Part shown: in pieces, positions 27,321 through 35,539 of the stretch
Layout of the letters: each line of letters starts with the position of its first letter
Position numbering within the stretch: the first letter of the stretch is position 1
Source: Streptomyces sp. NBC_00820
Lineage (GTDB): Bacteria; Actinomycetota; Actinomycetes; Streptomycetales; Streptomycetaceae
NCBI RefSeq assembly: GCF_036347055.1
Contig: NZ_CP108882.1
Span: forward strand, 2,307,001 to 2,371,000
Direction: 5' to 3'
DNA: 64,000 nt
Notes under the pieces: generated by a model
Database searches by the model: none
Told to the model about the DNA's origin: nothing
The model's input: only the letters and a program-made list of their open reading frames with translations
Translations under genes and position numbers: made by a program

Positions 27321-28556
27321 GTGCAGGCGAAGGGCTCCGGGCGGTCCCGGGTGTGGCTGCTCGCGACCTGGGCCGTGACCCGCGCGGTGCTGCTGCTCCT
27401 GGTGTTCCGGATCTACGTCCTGCCCGGTCCCGACGTCACCTCCGACGTGTCGGTGATCTACCGGGACTGGTACGACGTGCTGCGCCACGGAACGTTTCCG
27501 CTGGACGACGTGACCTGGCAGTACCCGCCCGTGGCCGCGCTCGCGATCCTCTCCCCCGCCACGCTGCCCTTCCTCGGCTACGCGCACGCCTTCTTCGTGC
27601 TGGCGTTCCTCGCCGACCTGGCCGTGCTGGCCCTGCTGGCGTACACGGGCGGGCGTCCGGGCCGGTCGGACCGCGGGGCCTGGGTGTGGACGGCCGGCGT
27701 ACCGCTGCTCGGCCCGACGGTGTACGCCCGCTACGACGTGATGGTGACCGCGGTGGCCGTGGCCGCGCTGCTCGCCGGGGTGGGGCGCCCGAGGGTGATG
27801 GGCGCGCTGGCCGCCCTCGGGGCGCTGCTGAAGGTGTGGCCGGCGCTGCTGCTGGCGGGCTCCTTCCGGCGCGGGGCGTGGGCGTCGGCGGTGGTGACCG
27901 TGGCAGGGCTCACGGCGCTGTCCGCGGTGTCGATGCCGGGCGCCTTCGCCTTCCTGTCCTTCCAGCGGGAGCGCGGCACCGAGGTGGAGTCGCTGGGCGC
28001 GCTGGTCTTCCATGTGGCCCGGCACTTCGGCTGGCAGGGGCAGACACTGCTGAACTACGGGTCGATCGAGTTCCTCGGCCCGTACGTCGGCGTGGTCAGC
28101 ACCGCGTCCCTGGTGCTGACCGGGGGCGCGTTCGGCTGGCTGCTGCTGTGGCGGCTCCGGGTGACCCGCACAAGCGCGCACACGCTCGCGGACGCGGCCT
28201 TCACGGCGGTGCTCATGTTCACGGTCACCAGTCGGGTGATAAGCCCGCAGTACCTGGTGTGGCTGGTCGGCCTGGCCGCGGTGTGCCTGTGCTTCCGGGC
28301 GGGCCGGATGGGACCGCCCGCCGTCATGGTCGTCGTGGCGTGCCTGGTGACGCTGCTGGAGTTCCCGCTCGGCTTCATCCACGTGGTGACGAGCGACTTG
28401 TACGGCATCACGCTGCTGGCCGTCCGCAACGGCCTGCTGGTAGCGGCCTCCTGGTCGGCGGCCCGCCGCCTGTGGCACTCGACGGTGCCCCCGGCCGCGA
28501 AGGCCACCGTCCCGCCTCAGGCGACCCACACCGAGGAGACCCCCGTCTCCTCCTGA
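27321..28556 (+). CDS. GT87-type integral membrane glycosyltransferase
   Basis: A 411-residue polytopic protein (about ten hydrophobic helices) of the GT87/DUF2029 type, the family of polyprenyl-phosphate-mannose-dependent mannosyltransferases such as PimE. An acidic loop after the first helix (PDVTSDVSVIYRDWYDVL, about 37-54) would carry the catalytic Asp; WQYPPVAAL is near 67. GTG at 27321, CAGGGG upstream. Divergent from pimB, so a role in PIM or lipoglycan extension is reasonable. Its 3' end overlaps a transporter remnant on the other strand. Confidence 0.82.
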   Translation: MQAKGSGRSRVWLLATWAVTRAVLLLLVFRIYVLPGPDVTSDVSVIYRDWYDVLRHGTFPLDDVTWQYPPVAALAILSPATLPFLGYAHAFFVLAFLADLAVLALLAYTGGRPGRSDRGAWVWTAGVPLLGPTVYARYDVMVTAVAVAALLAGVGRPRVMGALAALGALLKVWPALLLAGSFRRGAWASAVVTVAGLTALSAVSMPGAFAFLSFQRERGTEVESLGALVFHVARHFGWQGQTLLNYGSIEFLGPYVGVVSTASLVLTGGAFGWLLLWRLRVTRTSAHTLADAAFTAVLMFTVTSRVISPQYLVWLVGLAAVCLCFRAGRMGPPAVMVVVACLVTLLEFPLGFIHVVTSDLYGITLLAVRNGLLVAASWSAARRLWHSTVPPAAKATVPPQATHTEETPVSS

Positions 28557-28618
28557 CCGCGGCCCCGGCGCAGCAGCACCACCACGGCCGCGCACTGCAC
28601 GGCCATCGCGAGCGCCAT
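28517..28618 (-). pseudogene. C-terminal remnant of a membrane transporter
   Basis: On the minus strand a frame with strong codon bias ends in a TGA at 28517-28519 and reads as a last transmembrane helix (MAVQCAAVVVLLRRGRG) plus a short tail. The rest of the gene should lie to the right, but at about 28619 the sequence changes to another coding segment on the other strand. Resembles the last helix of an MFS-type efflux pump. Truncated at its 5' end; no start signal. Confidence 0.6.
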
Positions 28619-28620
28619 CG

Positions 28621-28794
28621 TTCTTCTACCCGGACGGCGAGCCGGTCCGCGCGGAGAAGGCGGCCGGAGACCTGTTCCGTCAGGGCATGCTGCGCGTCGC
28701 GCGGACGACCGGCACGGCCGAGCGGGAGTGGCTGCGCGAGGCCATCGGGGTGCTCACCGAGCAGGGCACCGGGCAGGGCACCGGGCAGGGCTGA
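28621..28794 (+). pseudogene. C-terminal remnant of a soluble protein, possibly a TetR regulator
   Basis: 57 codons from 28621 with G/C at nearly all third positions, starting FFYPDGEPVRAEKAAGDLFRQG and ending in GTGQGTGQG and a stop at 28792-28794. No start codon or ribosome site fits: the frame begins abruptly at the junction. The amphipathic helix EREWLREAIGVLTEQ and the context (divergent transporter) suggest the end of a TetR-family repressor; this is a guess. Confidence 0.55.
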
Positions 28795-28850
28795 ACCGCG
28801 CGGGACCGACTTTCGGACCGGGCTGGAGCAGGCCGGCCGGCCGGATCAGC

Positions 28851-30053
28851 TCAGCTCAGTTCGGACCGTACGTACGCGCGCCACTGGGCGGTGAAGGCCT
28901 GCGGGGTGGTCCGGAGCACCTTCTCCAGGGCCTGCTCGACGGCGCCCGACCGTTTCCCGTGGTCGCCGACGGCGCGGTAGAAGGCGCCGAGGCGGTCCTC
29001 GCCCCAGCGGCCGGCGATCATCCGGCAGGCCAGCCAGCCGCTCTCGTAGGCCTGGGCGAGGTGGGTCGGGTCGCTGGTGAAACGGAAGTCCTTGTCGGCG
29101 GGGAGTGCGGACGGCACCCGGTCGTCCTGGACCGCGCGGGCGAGTTCCGGCGCGGCCTCGGACGGCGTGCGGCCGGTGCCGAGGTAGCCGACCCAGTCGG
29201 CGTAGCCCTCGGAGAGCCACAGGGGGGTGGCGGCGGTGGTGTGCGCGCGGGTGGCCACATGGGTCGTCTCGTGGGTGAGCACGACCTGCTTGCCGAGGTC
29301 GCCCAGGCCCGCGTACGCCTCCGGGTTGACGACCACCCGGTCCGCGGGCGCCTGCCCGGAGCCCCCCGCCTCGCCGGTGGTGACGGCGGCGATGCCCCGG
29401 TAGTCGGCGGCGGGCGAGCCGAGCAGGCCGCCCATGCTCTCCAGGGAGCGCGGGACGAGGACCACGACCCGCCGGCTCCAGTCCGTGCCCCACGCGTCGG
29501 AGACGGCGGGCACGGCCCGGTCGGCGAGCCGGGCGTAGGCGCGCAGCTGTCCGGCGCCGGGGCCGGCCCCGAGGACCAGGCTGTGGGTACCGCGCAGGGC
29601 GGTGACGGCGCCCTGGTCCCACAGCTGCTGGCCGGCCTCGGGCGCGGGCTTGTCGGCGGTGACGTACCAGGTGCCGTCGGCGGCGCGGCCGAGGGTGAGG
29701 ACGCGGCGGACGCCGATCGGGGCCCGGTCGTAGCCGGCGACCCGGTAGCGCAGTTCGGTGTCGGCGGTGGCGCCGGAGCCGGAGCGGTGCAGGGCGGTGA
29801 CCCGGTAGTCCCAGGAGGCCAGCGGCAGCGCGCGCAGCCGGGCGTACTCGGCGGGGGTGCCCGTGGTGTCGTACGTCTTCTCGTCGTGCCGGAGCAGGGC
29901 CGCCGCCCGCCGGTCGAGCACCCTCTGCACCTGGGCCTTCGCGGCGTCGCCCGGAGCCCGTCCGGCGCACCCGGACACGGGCGGTACGAGCAGCAGGCAC
30001 AGCCCCGCCATCACCGCGCGCCGCGCCCGCCGCGCCCGTTTGCGAACTGCCAT
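28851..30053 (-). CDS. lipoprotein with gluzincin-type metallopeptidase domain
   Basis: A 400-residue exported lipoprotein: twin-Arg/Lys N-terminus, hydrophobic stretch, lipobox VSGC (Cys near 29). The C-terminal half has the zinc motif HETTH (near 261) with a downstream WLSEGYADWVG glutamate, the pattern of peptidase MA/M1-like gluzincins. The middle is an NTF2-like region (about 35-150). Substrate unknown. The ATG is 6 nt after TACGAT on the same strand, so probably leaderless. Next to two NlpC/P60 genes, consistent with envelope work. Confidence 0.82.
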   Translation of the reverse strand: MAVRKRARRARRAVMAGLCLLLVPPVSGCAGRAPGDAAKAQVQRVLDRRAAALLRHDEKTYDTTGTPAEYARLRALPLASWDYRVTALHRSGSGATADTELRYRVAGYDRAPIGVRRVLTLGRAADGTWYVTADKPAPEAGQQLWDQGAVTALRGTHSLVLGAGPGAGQLRAYARLADRAVPAVSDAWGTDWSRRVVVLVPRSLESMGGLLGSPAADYRGIAAVTTGEAGGSGQAPADRVVVNPEAYAGLGDLGKQVVLTHETTHVATRAHTTAATPLWLSEGYADWVGYLGTGRTPSEAAPELARAVQDDRVPSALPADKDFRFTSDPTHLAQAYESGWLACRMIAGRWGEDRLGAFYRAVGDHGKRSGAVEQALEKVLRTTPQAFTAQWRAYVRSELS

Positions 30054-30082
30054 TTCCCGATCGTACGGGGTGCGGCGCAGGG

Positions 30083-31102
30083 TCAGGGCCGGGTCACGGA
30101 GGAGACGGGCATCATCCCGACCGGGTCGTAGCGCACCGGGGCCCCCGGGTAGGGCGCGTGGATCACCCGGCCGTTCCCGACGTACATCGCCACATGGCTG
30201 GCGTCGGCGCGGTAGACGATCAGGTCGCCCGGGCGCGCCTGGGAGAGCGGGACCCGCCGGCCGGCGTTCCGCTGCTCCTGGGAGGTGCGCGGCAGGTGGA
30301 TGCCCGCGTGCGCGTACGACCACTGCATCAGCCCCGAGCAGTCGAACCCGGAGGGGCCGTTCGCTCCCCACACGTAGGGGCGGCCGAGCGCGGAGCGGAC
30401 GGCGGCCAGCGCGGCCGCGGTCCGGGCGGAGGGCGCGGCGGCGCCCGGCAGGCCGTCCAGGCCGCCGAGGCCGGCGCGGGAGGAGCGGGAGGCCCGGTCG
30501 TAGGCGGCGCGTTCACCGGCGGGCAGGGTGTTCAGCAGCCGCCGAGCCCTGGCGAGCTTCTTCTCCACGGCCCGTTTGTGCCGGGCGACCGCCTCGCGGC
30601 TGCGCTCCAGCTCCGCCAGTTTCCCGGCGGCCTCGGTGCGTTCCTGGGCGAGTTCGCGCAGCGCGGAGGTCAACTGCCTGAGCTGTCCGGCCTGCTGGGC
30701 GTCGATGCGGTCGAGGGTGGTGGCCTTGTCGAGGTAGTCGTCGGGGTCGTCGGAGAAGAGCAGGGCCACGGCCGGGTCGACGCCGCCGGAGCGGTACTGG
30801 GCGCCGGCCAGCGAACCGAGCCGCTCCCGCACGGCGTTGACGTAGCTCTGGCGGCGCGCGATGTGGTCCTGGGCGTCGCGGATCTCCCGGCGCAGGGTGT
30901 CGGCGCGCTCGTCGGCCTTGTCGTAGGCCTGGGTCGCCTTCTCGGCCTCCTCGTAGAGGCGGTCGACCTCTGCGCGGGCGTCCTCGTGCGGCGTGGCGTG
31001 CGCGGGCACGGCGCCGAGCGCGGCGGCCGCGGCCGAGAGCACGCAGAGGGCGGCGGAACCCCGGTCGAATCCGGACGGGGCAAGGCGGCGATGGAACCCC
31101 AC
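30083..31102 (-). CDS. secreted NlpC/P60 endopeptidase 1
   Basis: A 339-residue secreted peptidoglycan hydrolase. Signal peptide to about residue 37 (AHA-T), a coiled-coil region 40-190, and an NlpC/P60 domain from about 225 with the triad Cys in FDCSGLMQW, His in SHVAMYVG and HAP. Cuts stem peptides between D-iGlu and the diamino acid in known relatives (RipA, Rv2190c). GTG at 31102 with AAGGA upstream. A paralogue lies directly upstream, so the pair arose by duplication. Confidence 0.93.
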   Translation of the reverse strand: MGFHRRLAPSGFDRGSAALCVLSAAAAALGAVPAHATPHEDARAEVDRLYEEAEKATQAYDKADERADTLRREIRDAQDHIARRQSYVNAVRERLGSLAGAQYRSGGVDPAVALLFSDDPDDYLDKATTLDRIDAQQAGQLRQLTSALRELAQERTEAAGKLAELERSREAVARHKRAVEKKLARARRLLNTLPAGERAAYDRASRSSRAGLGGLDGLPGAAAPSARTAAALAAVRSALGRPYVWGANGPSGFDCSGLMQWSYAHAGIHLPRTSQEQRNAGRRVPLSQARPGDLIVYRADASHVAMYVGNGRVIHAPYPGAPVRYDPVGMMPVSSVTRP

Positions 31103-31185
31103 GGCAGTCCTTCTGCAGGCGGACAGGTGTCGCTGCCCCGGCGCCGGGGACGGGGGAGGCCCGGGGCGCCGGGGAAGCGGGGCAG

Positions 31186-31215
31186 ACAGTAGCCGTGCGG
31201 AAGGCCCCGGACCAA
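31186..31215 (-). promoter_or_regulatory. putative promoter of NlpC/P60 gene 1
   Basis: On the minus strand TTGGTC (31210-31215), 18 nt, TACTGT (31186-31191), about 84 nt before the GTG start. The leader between is GC-rich and hairpin-prone but did not match a known riboswitch. Confidence 0.45.
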
Positions 31216-31240
31216 AGACCCGGGGGGCGGGGGAAACGCG

Positions 31241-31276
31241 ACGCCCCGCCGCTGACGCAGGTCACCGGCGGGGCGT
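31241..31276 (-). terminator. terminator after NlpC/P60 gene 2
   Basis: An 11-bp stem (ACGCCCCGCCG, 31241-31251, with CGGCGGGGCGT, 31266-31276) about 75 nt past the stop of the upstream paralogue. Separates the two hydrolase genes transcriptionally. Confidence 0.7.
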
Positions 31277-31351
31277 GGAGTCAGTTCCGGTCGCCGGGAT
31301 TCGCCCGTTCGGGCGCCTGGCGTGTCCGGTCGTGAGGGTGTCGGCGGGCGG

Positions 31352-32383
31352 TCAGACCCGGACGCCGAACTGGAACGGCATGTTGCCCATCGCTTCGTAG
31401 CGGACCACGGCGCCGGTGTGCGGGGCGTGCAGCACCTGGCCGTTGCCGGCGTAGAGGCCGACGTGGTGGAGGTCGCCGTAGAAGAAGACCAGGTCGCCGA
31501 CCTGGAGCTGGCTCATGGACAGGTGCGGGCCGAGCTGGGCCTGCGCCTCGGAGGTGCGCGGGATGGACACGTTGGCCTGCCCGTAGGCCCACGAGGTCAG
31601 GCCCGAGCAGTCGAAGGTTGCCATGCCGGCGGTGCCGTAGGAGTACGGCTTGTTGATCTGGCTCTGGGCGGCGCGGAAGGCGGCGGCGGCCCGGTTGGAG
31701 GCGGCGGGGGTGTCGCCGAGGTCGACGCGCGCGGTGGAGGAACGGCTGGCGCGCTCCTGCTCCTCGGCGAGCTTCGCCTTCTCCTTGGCGGTCAGGGTGT
31801 TGAGTATTCTCTGCGCCTCGGCGAGCTTGCCCTTGACCTCGTCCTTCTTCTTGCCCAGCTCGGCGCGGGTGGCCGCGAGGTCCTTGAGCTTCTCGGTGGC
31901 CTCGGCCCGCTGCTGGGCGAGTTCGCGCTGCTTGTCCTGGACCTTCTGCAGCGACTCGACCTGCTGGCTGCTCAACTGGTCGAGCGTGGAGGCCTTGTCG
32001 AGGTAGTCGTCCGGGTTGGAGGACAGGAAGAGCTGGACCGAGGGGTCGATGCCGCCGGAGCGGTACTGGGCCGTGGCCATCGAACCCAGGCCGTCGCGCA
32101 GCGCGTTGAGATCCTGCTGGCCGCGTGCGACGTTGTCCTGGATCGTGGAGATTTCCTTCTGCAGCTTGTGCTGCTTCTCCTTGGCCCCGTCGAGCTTCTC
32201 GGTGGCCTGCTCCGCCTGCTGGTAGAGCTCGTCGACCTTGGACTTCACCTGGTCCTTGCTGAGCTTCTCGCTCGGCGCGGCGTTCGCGGCGTTCGCGCTG
32301 AGCGCGACGGCGGCTGCTGCTGCGGTGGTCAGCACGGTGACACGCGTGCGACTCGGCTTCTTGGGTCGACGATGGGACGCCAC
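31352..32383 (-). CDS. secreted NlpC/P60 endopeptidase 2
   Basis: A 343-residue paralogue of the preceding protein: signal peptide ending ANA-A near 35, coiled coil at 40-190, and NlpC/P60 domain from about 230 (DCSGLTSWAY, HHVGLYAGNG, LHAPHTG). GTG start at 32383 with AAGGAG about 10 nt upstream. A good promoter (TTGAAC-18-TAGGGT) lies 54-83 nt upstream. Role: peptidoglycan remodelling at the cell surface. Confidence 0.94.
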   Translation of the reverse strand: MASHRRPKKPSRTRVTVLTTAAAAAVALSANAANAAPSEKLSKDQVKSKVDELYQQAEQATEKLDGAKEKQHKLQKEISTIQDNVARGQQDLNALRDGLGSMATAQYRSGGIDPSVQLFLSSNPDDYLDKASTLDQLSSQQVESLQKVQDKQRELAQQRAEATEKLKDLAATRAELGKKKDEVKGKLAEAQRILNTLTAKEKAKLAEEQERASRSSTARVDLGDTPAASNRAAAAFRAAQSQINKPYSYGTAGMATFDCSGLTSWAYGQANVSIPRTSEAQAQLGPHLSMSQLQVGDLVFFYGDLHHVGLYAGNGQVLHAPHTGAVVRYEAMGNMPFQFGVRV

Positions 32384-32436
32384 GGAGGATGAACTCCTTC
32401 TTCTGAGTGATCACCCGTTCGGAGGTTCGAGACCAG

Positions 32437-32466
32437 ACCCTAGTGACCTAGTTGTGATCAGTTCAA
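32437..32466 (-). promoter_or_regulatory. promoter of NlpC/P60 gene 2
   Basis: On the minus strand TTGAAC (32461-32466), an 18-nt spacer and TAGGGT (32437-32442). Best-looking vegetative promoter in the window. TGATCAC occurs on both sides of the spacer and leader. Just upstream (32472-32490) a 5-bp hairpin encloses seven A residues, an unusually AT-rich spot here. Confidence 0.7.
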
Positions 32467-32595
32467 ATCCTGACCGCAAAAAAACCGGTCACGCAATGCA
32501 TTCTTTGCACACAACTCACGTGCAGTGATGCGCGGTTGACGCTACGTTGCGTGAAGATGTGCTCAATTCGGGCATTGCATATGCCTGTTGAACCT

Positions 32596-33939
32596 TCAGG
32601 ACAGTCGCTTCAGAAGTACCGCAGAGGCCACCGGTCGGGCACCGGCGCGGGCGACCCCGTCGGCCACCTCCCGGTCGGTGGAGGCGACGATGACCGGCCG
32701 GCCCGGCGGCTCCGCGCGCACCAGCTGGCGGATCAGCTCGTCGGCCGTGACCCCCGGCTTGGAGAACAGCACCCGCACTCCGCGCGGCGGCGCGAGCAGC
32801 ACCGGCGCGGCCAGTTCGGCGCCGTCGAAGACGCAGGTGACCTCGGCGCCGGTCTGCGCGGCGAGCGCAGAGAGCTGCCCCAGCAGCCTCAGGCGCTGCT
32901 TCTCCAGCGGCATCTGCGGATAGCCGGTCTTGGTGACGTTGTAGCCGTCGACGACCAGATGCGCCTGCGGCAGCGCCAGCAACTGGTCCAGGATCGCCGG
33001 GTCGTTCTCGGACAGGGCCCGGGTCGCGATGTCCTTCGGGGTCATCCGCCCCGGCTCGACCGCGTCCACGGTCTCGGCCGGGCGCACCGAGACCGGCGGC
33101 AGCGCCAGCTCCCGGCGCAGCCCCTGGGCCGCGTCCAGCACGGTGTCGAGCAGCAGCCGTACCCGCATGTCCTCGACGCTGCGGCCCTCGCGCGCCGCCC
33201 TGCGCGTGGCCTCCAGCGCGGCCTCCACCTCGCCCAGGCGGGCCTTGAGCCGCCGCGACTCGCTCTCGGCGGCCGACACGTGCGCCTGCCCCTCGGCGCG
33301 CACCGCGTCGGTGTCGCTGCGGACCTTGCGCAGCGCGGCCTCCCCGCGCTTGACGTCGTTGAGGGCGGAACGCAGCTTGCGGTGCAGCGACTCGGCCTCC
33401 CGCTTGGCCGCGTCCAGCTCGGCGCGCAGCCGTTCGGTCTCGCCGCGGGTCTGCTCGCGGGCGTGCGCCAGTTCCTCGCGCAGCCGCTCCAGCTCGGCCC
33501 GGCTCTCCTCGTCGGCGCGTTCGGCGTCCGCGCGCTGGGCCTCCTCACCGGCCGCGGCGACCAGCTTCACCCAGCCCGGCGGGCGCAGCACGTAGGCCGC
33601 GGCCGCCACGTCGAGCGGGTCCGCGGCCGGGGGCGGCGAGCCGGAGTCCAGGGCGCCGGACAGCTCCGACTGCGTCTCTCTGAACTTCTCCCCGATCCGC
33701 TGCCGGAACAGCGGGTCGGTCTCCAGCGCGGCCGCCATCGCGTTCCCGGCGAACTTGGTCCGCCGGTTCGGGGCGAAGCGGGCGTACTGCCTCAGCTGGG
33801 CGGGCAGTTCCGCCACGGTCAGGCCGCCGAAGGCGTCCGCGACGATCTGCACGACCCGCCGGCGCACGCCGTCGGGCAGCGGACGGTCAAGCACCTCAGC
33901 GGTGCCGTCGCCCGGCCCCCCGCCTGCGGTCTCCACCAT
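32596..33939 (-). CDS. NYN-domain (YacP/Rae1-type) putative ribonuclease with coiled coil
   Basis: A 447-residue cytosolic protein. An N-terminal helical domain (20-125) is followed by a long Arg/Glu/Ala coiled coil (about 130-270) and a C-terminal NYN nuclease-like domain from about 315, starting LVVDGYNVTK and with VFDGAE and STDREVADGV acidic residues. YacP/Rae1 proteins cleave mRNA on the ribosome in Bacillus; here the coiled-coil extension is the actinobacterial form. Activity inferred from family. Confidence 0.85.
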   Translation of the reverse strand: MVETAGGGPGDGTAEVLDRPLPDGVRRRVVQIVADAFGGLTVAELPAQLRQYARFAPNRRTKFAGNAMAAALETDPLFRQRIGEKFRETQSELSGALDSGSPPPAADPLDVAAAAYVLRPPGWVKLVAAAGEEAQRADAERADEESRAELERLREELAHAREQTRGETERLRAELDAAKREAESLHRKLRSALNDVKRGEAALRKVRSDTDAVRAEGQAHVSAAESESRRLKARLGEVEAALEATRRAAREGRSVEDMRVRLLLDTVLDAAQGLRRELALPPVSVRPAETVDAVEPGRMTPKDIATRALSENDPAILDQLLALPQAHLVVDGYNVTKTGYPQMPLEKQRLRLLGQLSALAAQTGAEVTCVFDGAELAAPVLLAPPRGVRVLFSKPGVTADELIRQLVRAEPPGRPVIVASTDREVADGVARAGARPVASAVLLKRLS

Positions 33940-33976
33940 CCGTCACACCCCAATACCTGTACGGGGCCCGCTCCGC

Positions 33977-34216
33977 TCAGGAGCCGGCGCCCGGCCTGTC
34001 CACGAGTTCCACCTGATCCACCGCGTTGCACCAACGGCAGCGGACCGACTCGATGGTCTCACTGACCACCTCACGCTCCTCCACGGTGGGCTCACCGGCG
34101 AGGTCGAGGTGGACGTACTCGACGGCCTTGGACGAACGGGTGACGTCGAAACGCGTGAGGTTGCCGCAGAGCGTGCAGCGCCAACGCGTCGTGGCGGTCG
34201 GCAGGGGAACCGTCAT
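33977..34216 (-). CDS. small zinc-ribbon protein
   Basis: A 79-residue protein with two CxxC knuckles (CTLC at 14-17 and CRWC at 60-63) that likely bind one zinc. No helix-turn-helix. It lies 37 nt upstream of the NYN gene on the same strand and is probably co-transcribed. Upstream GAAGGAAG is far (about 13 nt) from the ATG at 34216, so the start is less certain. Function unknown. Confidence 0.75.
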   Translation of the reverse strand: MTVPLPTATTRWRCTLCGNLTRFDVTRSSKAVEYVHLDLAGEPTVEEREVVSETIESVRCRWCNAVDQVELVDRPGAGS

Positions 34217-34427
34217 CGTGGCTGTCCGCTTCCTTCTCGGATTCCGTCGGGGCTTCCTGGTGGAATCGCTTCCGGGATCTTCCGGGGTCGCTTCTCGGGT
34301 CGGTCCGCGCCGTCGCCCGACGCGTGTGGCTCGTAACCCTACGGCCTGGCGGGTCCTCATCGCCCGTCCGTCCACGGCGGCGAGGCGCTCTGCACCACTG
34401 CGTCCGGTTACGTCATGCTCTGTGTTC

Positions 34428-35219
34428 ATGATCAGCGACTCGAGCACGACGGCCGGCCGGACCATCAGAGGGGTCCGGGACATCTCGGCGCCGATGACGT
34501 ACACCCTCATCGCCCTGTGCTGCCTGATCTTCGTCCTGGGCCCGGCCTCCGGGCTCACCCCGGCATACGGCTCCGGGGACGCGCTGTCCGTCGCGCAGCG
34601 CGCGTACTTCCGGCACTGGGGCGTGATCCCGGCGGAACTCTTCCACGCGCCGCTGGACCACGCCCTCGCCCCGGCCACCGCGCTGTTCGTGCACGGCAGC
34701 TGGGTGCACCTGCTCGGCAACATGCTCTTCCTCTTCGTCTTCGGTGCGATGACCGAGGAGCGGATGGGCCGGGTGGAGTTCACCCTGTTCTACCTCGGCT
34801 GCGGTTACCTGGCCCTGCTCGGCTACGCGGCCGCCAACGCCGGCTCCCAGCAGTCGCTGGTGGGCGCCTCCGGGGCGATCTCGGCGGTGCTCGGAGCGTT
34901 CCTGTACCTGTTCCCGCGCGCCCGTGTGACCAGTCTCCTCCCCTTCCTGTTCTTCCTCCCGCTGCGCTTTCCCGCCTGGGTGGTGCTGCCCTTCTGGGCC
35001 GCCCTGCAGTGGCTCGCGGCGAGCCGGGCGAGCGAGGGGCCCGGGGTGGCCTACCTCGCCCACGTCGTCGGCTTCTGCCTCGGCTTCGGCTACGCGTGGG
35101 TGCGGTACGGCAGAGGCAAGGGCCCGAAGGGCGGCCTTGGGAGGGTGGTGGTGGGAGACGGGCGGACTAGAGTGAAGGCCGCCCCAGCCCCGGCACCCAA
35201 GGGAGAGAACCAGCCGTGA
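34428..35219 (+). CDS. rhomboid-family intramembrane serine protease
   Basis: A 263-residue polytopic membrane protein with six predicted helices. The catalytic serine is in VGASGAISAVLG (about 145-156, GASG) and the His is in AHVVGFCLGFGY (about 210). HGSWVHLLGNMLFLFVFG near 85 is the conserved L1/TM2 block. Cleaves single-pass membrane proteins within the bilayer; substrate unknown. ATG at 34428 lacks a clear ribosome site. Stop overlaps the next gene start. Confidence 0.9.
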   Translation: MISDSSTTAGRTIRGVRDISAPMTYTLIALCCLIFVLGPASGLTPAYGSGDALSVAQRAYFRHWGVIPAELFHAPLDHALAPATALFVHGSWVHLLGNMLFLFVFGAMTEERMGRVEFTLFYLGCGYLALLGYAAANAGSQQSLVGASGAISAVLGAFLYLFPRARVTSLLPFLFFLPLRFPAWVVLPFWAALQWLAASRASEGPGVAYLAHVVGFCLGFGYAWVRYGRGKGPKGGLGRVVVGDGRTRVKAAPAPAPKGENQP

Positions 35220-35497
35220 TCACCGCGATCGTCCTGATCAAGACCAGCGTGGACCGGATCCCCGAGATCGCGGAGGGTATCGCCGCGCTGGACAGCGTCA
35301 GCGAGGTCTTCTCGGTCACCGGCACCTACGACCTCATCGCGATGGTCCGCGTCAGCCGCCACGAGGACCTCGCCGAGGTCATCCCCGGCCGGATCAGCAA
35401 GATCCCCGGCGTCGAGGCCACCGACACCCACGTCGCCTTCCGCACCTACTCCCAGCACGACCTGGAAGCGGCGTTCGCGATCGGCCTGGACAACTAG
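35216..35497 (+). CDS. stand-alone Lrp/AsnC ligand-binding (RAM) protein
   Basis: A 93-residue protein comprising only the amino-acid-binding/oligomerisation domain of Lrp-type regulators (VLIKTSVDRIPEIAEGIAAL, SVTGTYDLIAMVRV); the DNA-binding domain is absent. The GTG at 35216 overlaps the rhomboid stop by 4 nt, so the two are translationally coupled. May act as a small-molecule-binding partner for a full regulator. Confidence 0.9.
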   Translation: MITAIVLIKTSVDRIPEIAEGIAALDSVSEVFSVTGTYDLIAMVRVSRHEDLAEVIPGRISKIPGVEATDTHVAFRTYSQHDLEAAFAIGLDN

Positions 35498-35539
35498 GGC
35501 CTGTCCGGCGGACCGGCCCCAGGTCCGGGCCGAAGCGCC

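Noticed and set aside
28749..28792. GGGCAGGGCACC triplication at the end of the right-hand remnant
   Set aside because: A short coding repeat (GTGQ), too short to count as a separate element.
31103..31240. c-di-AMP (ydaO) riboswitch in front of the NlpC/P60 gene
   Set aside because: Such riboswitches occur before Streptomyces cell-wall hydrolases, but the conserved blocks were not found in either leader.
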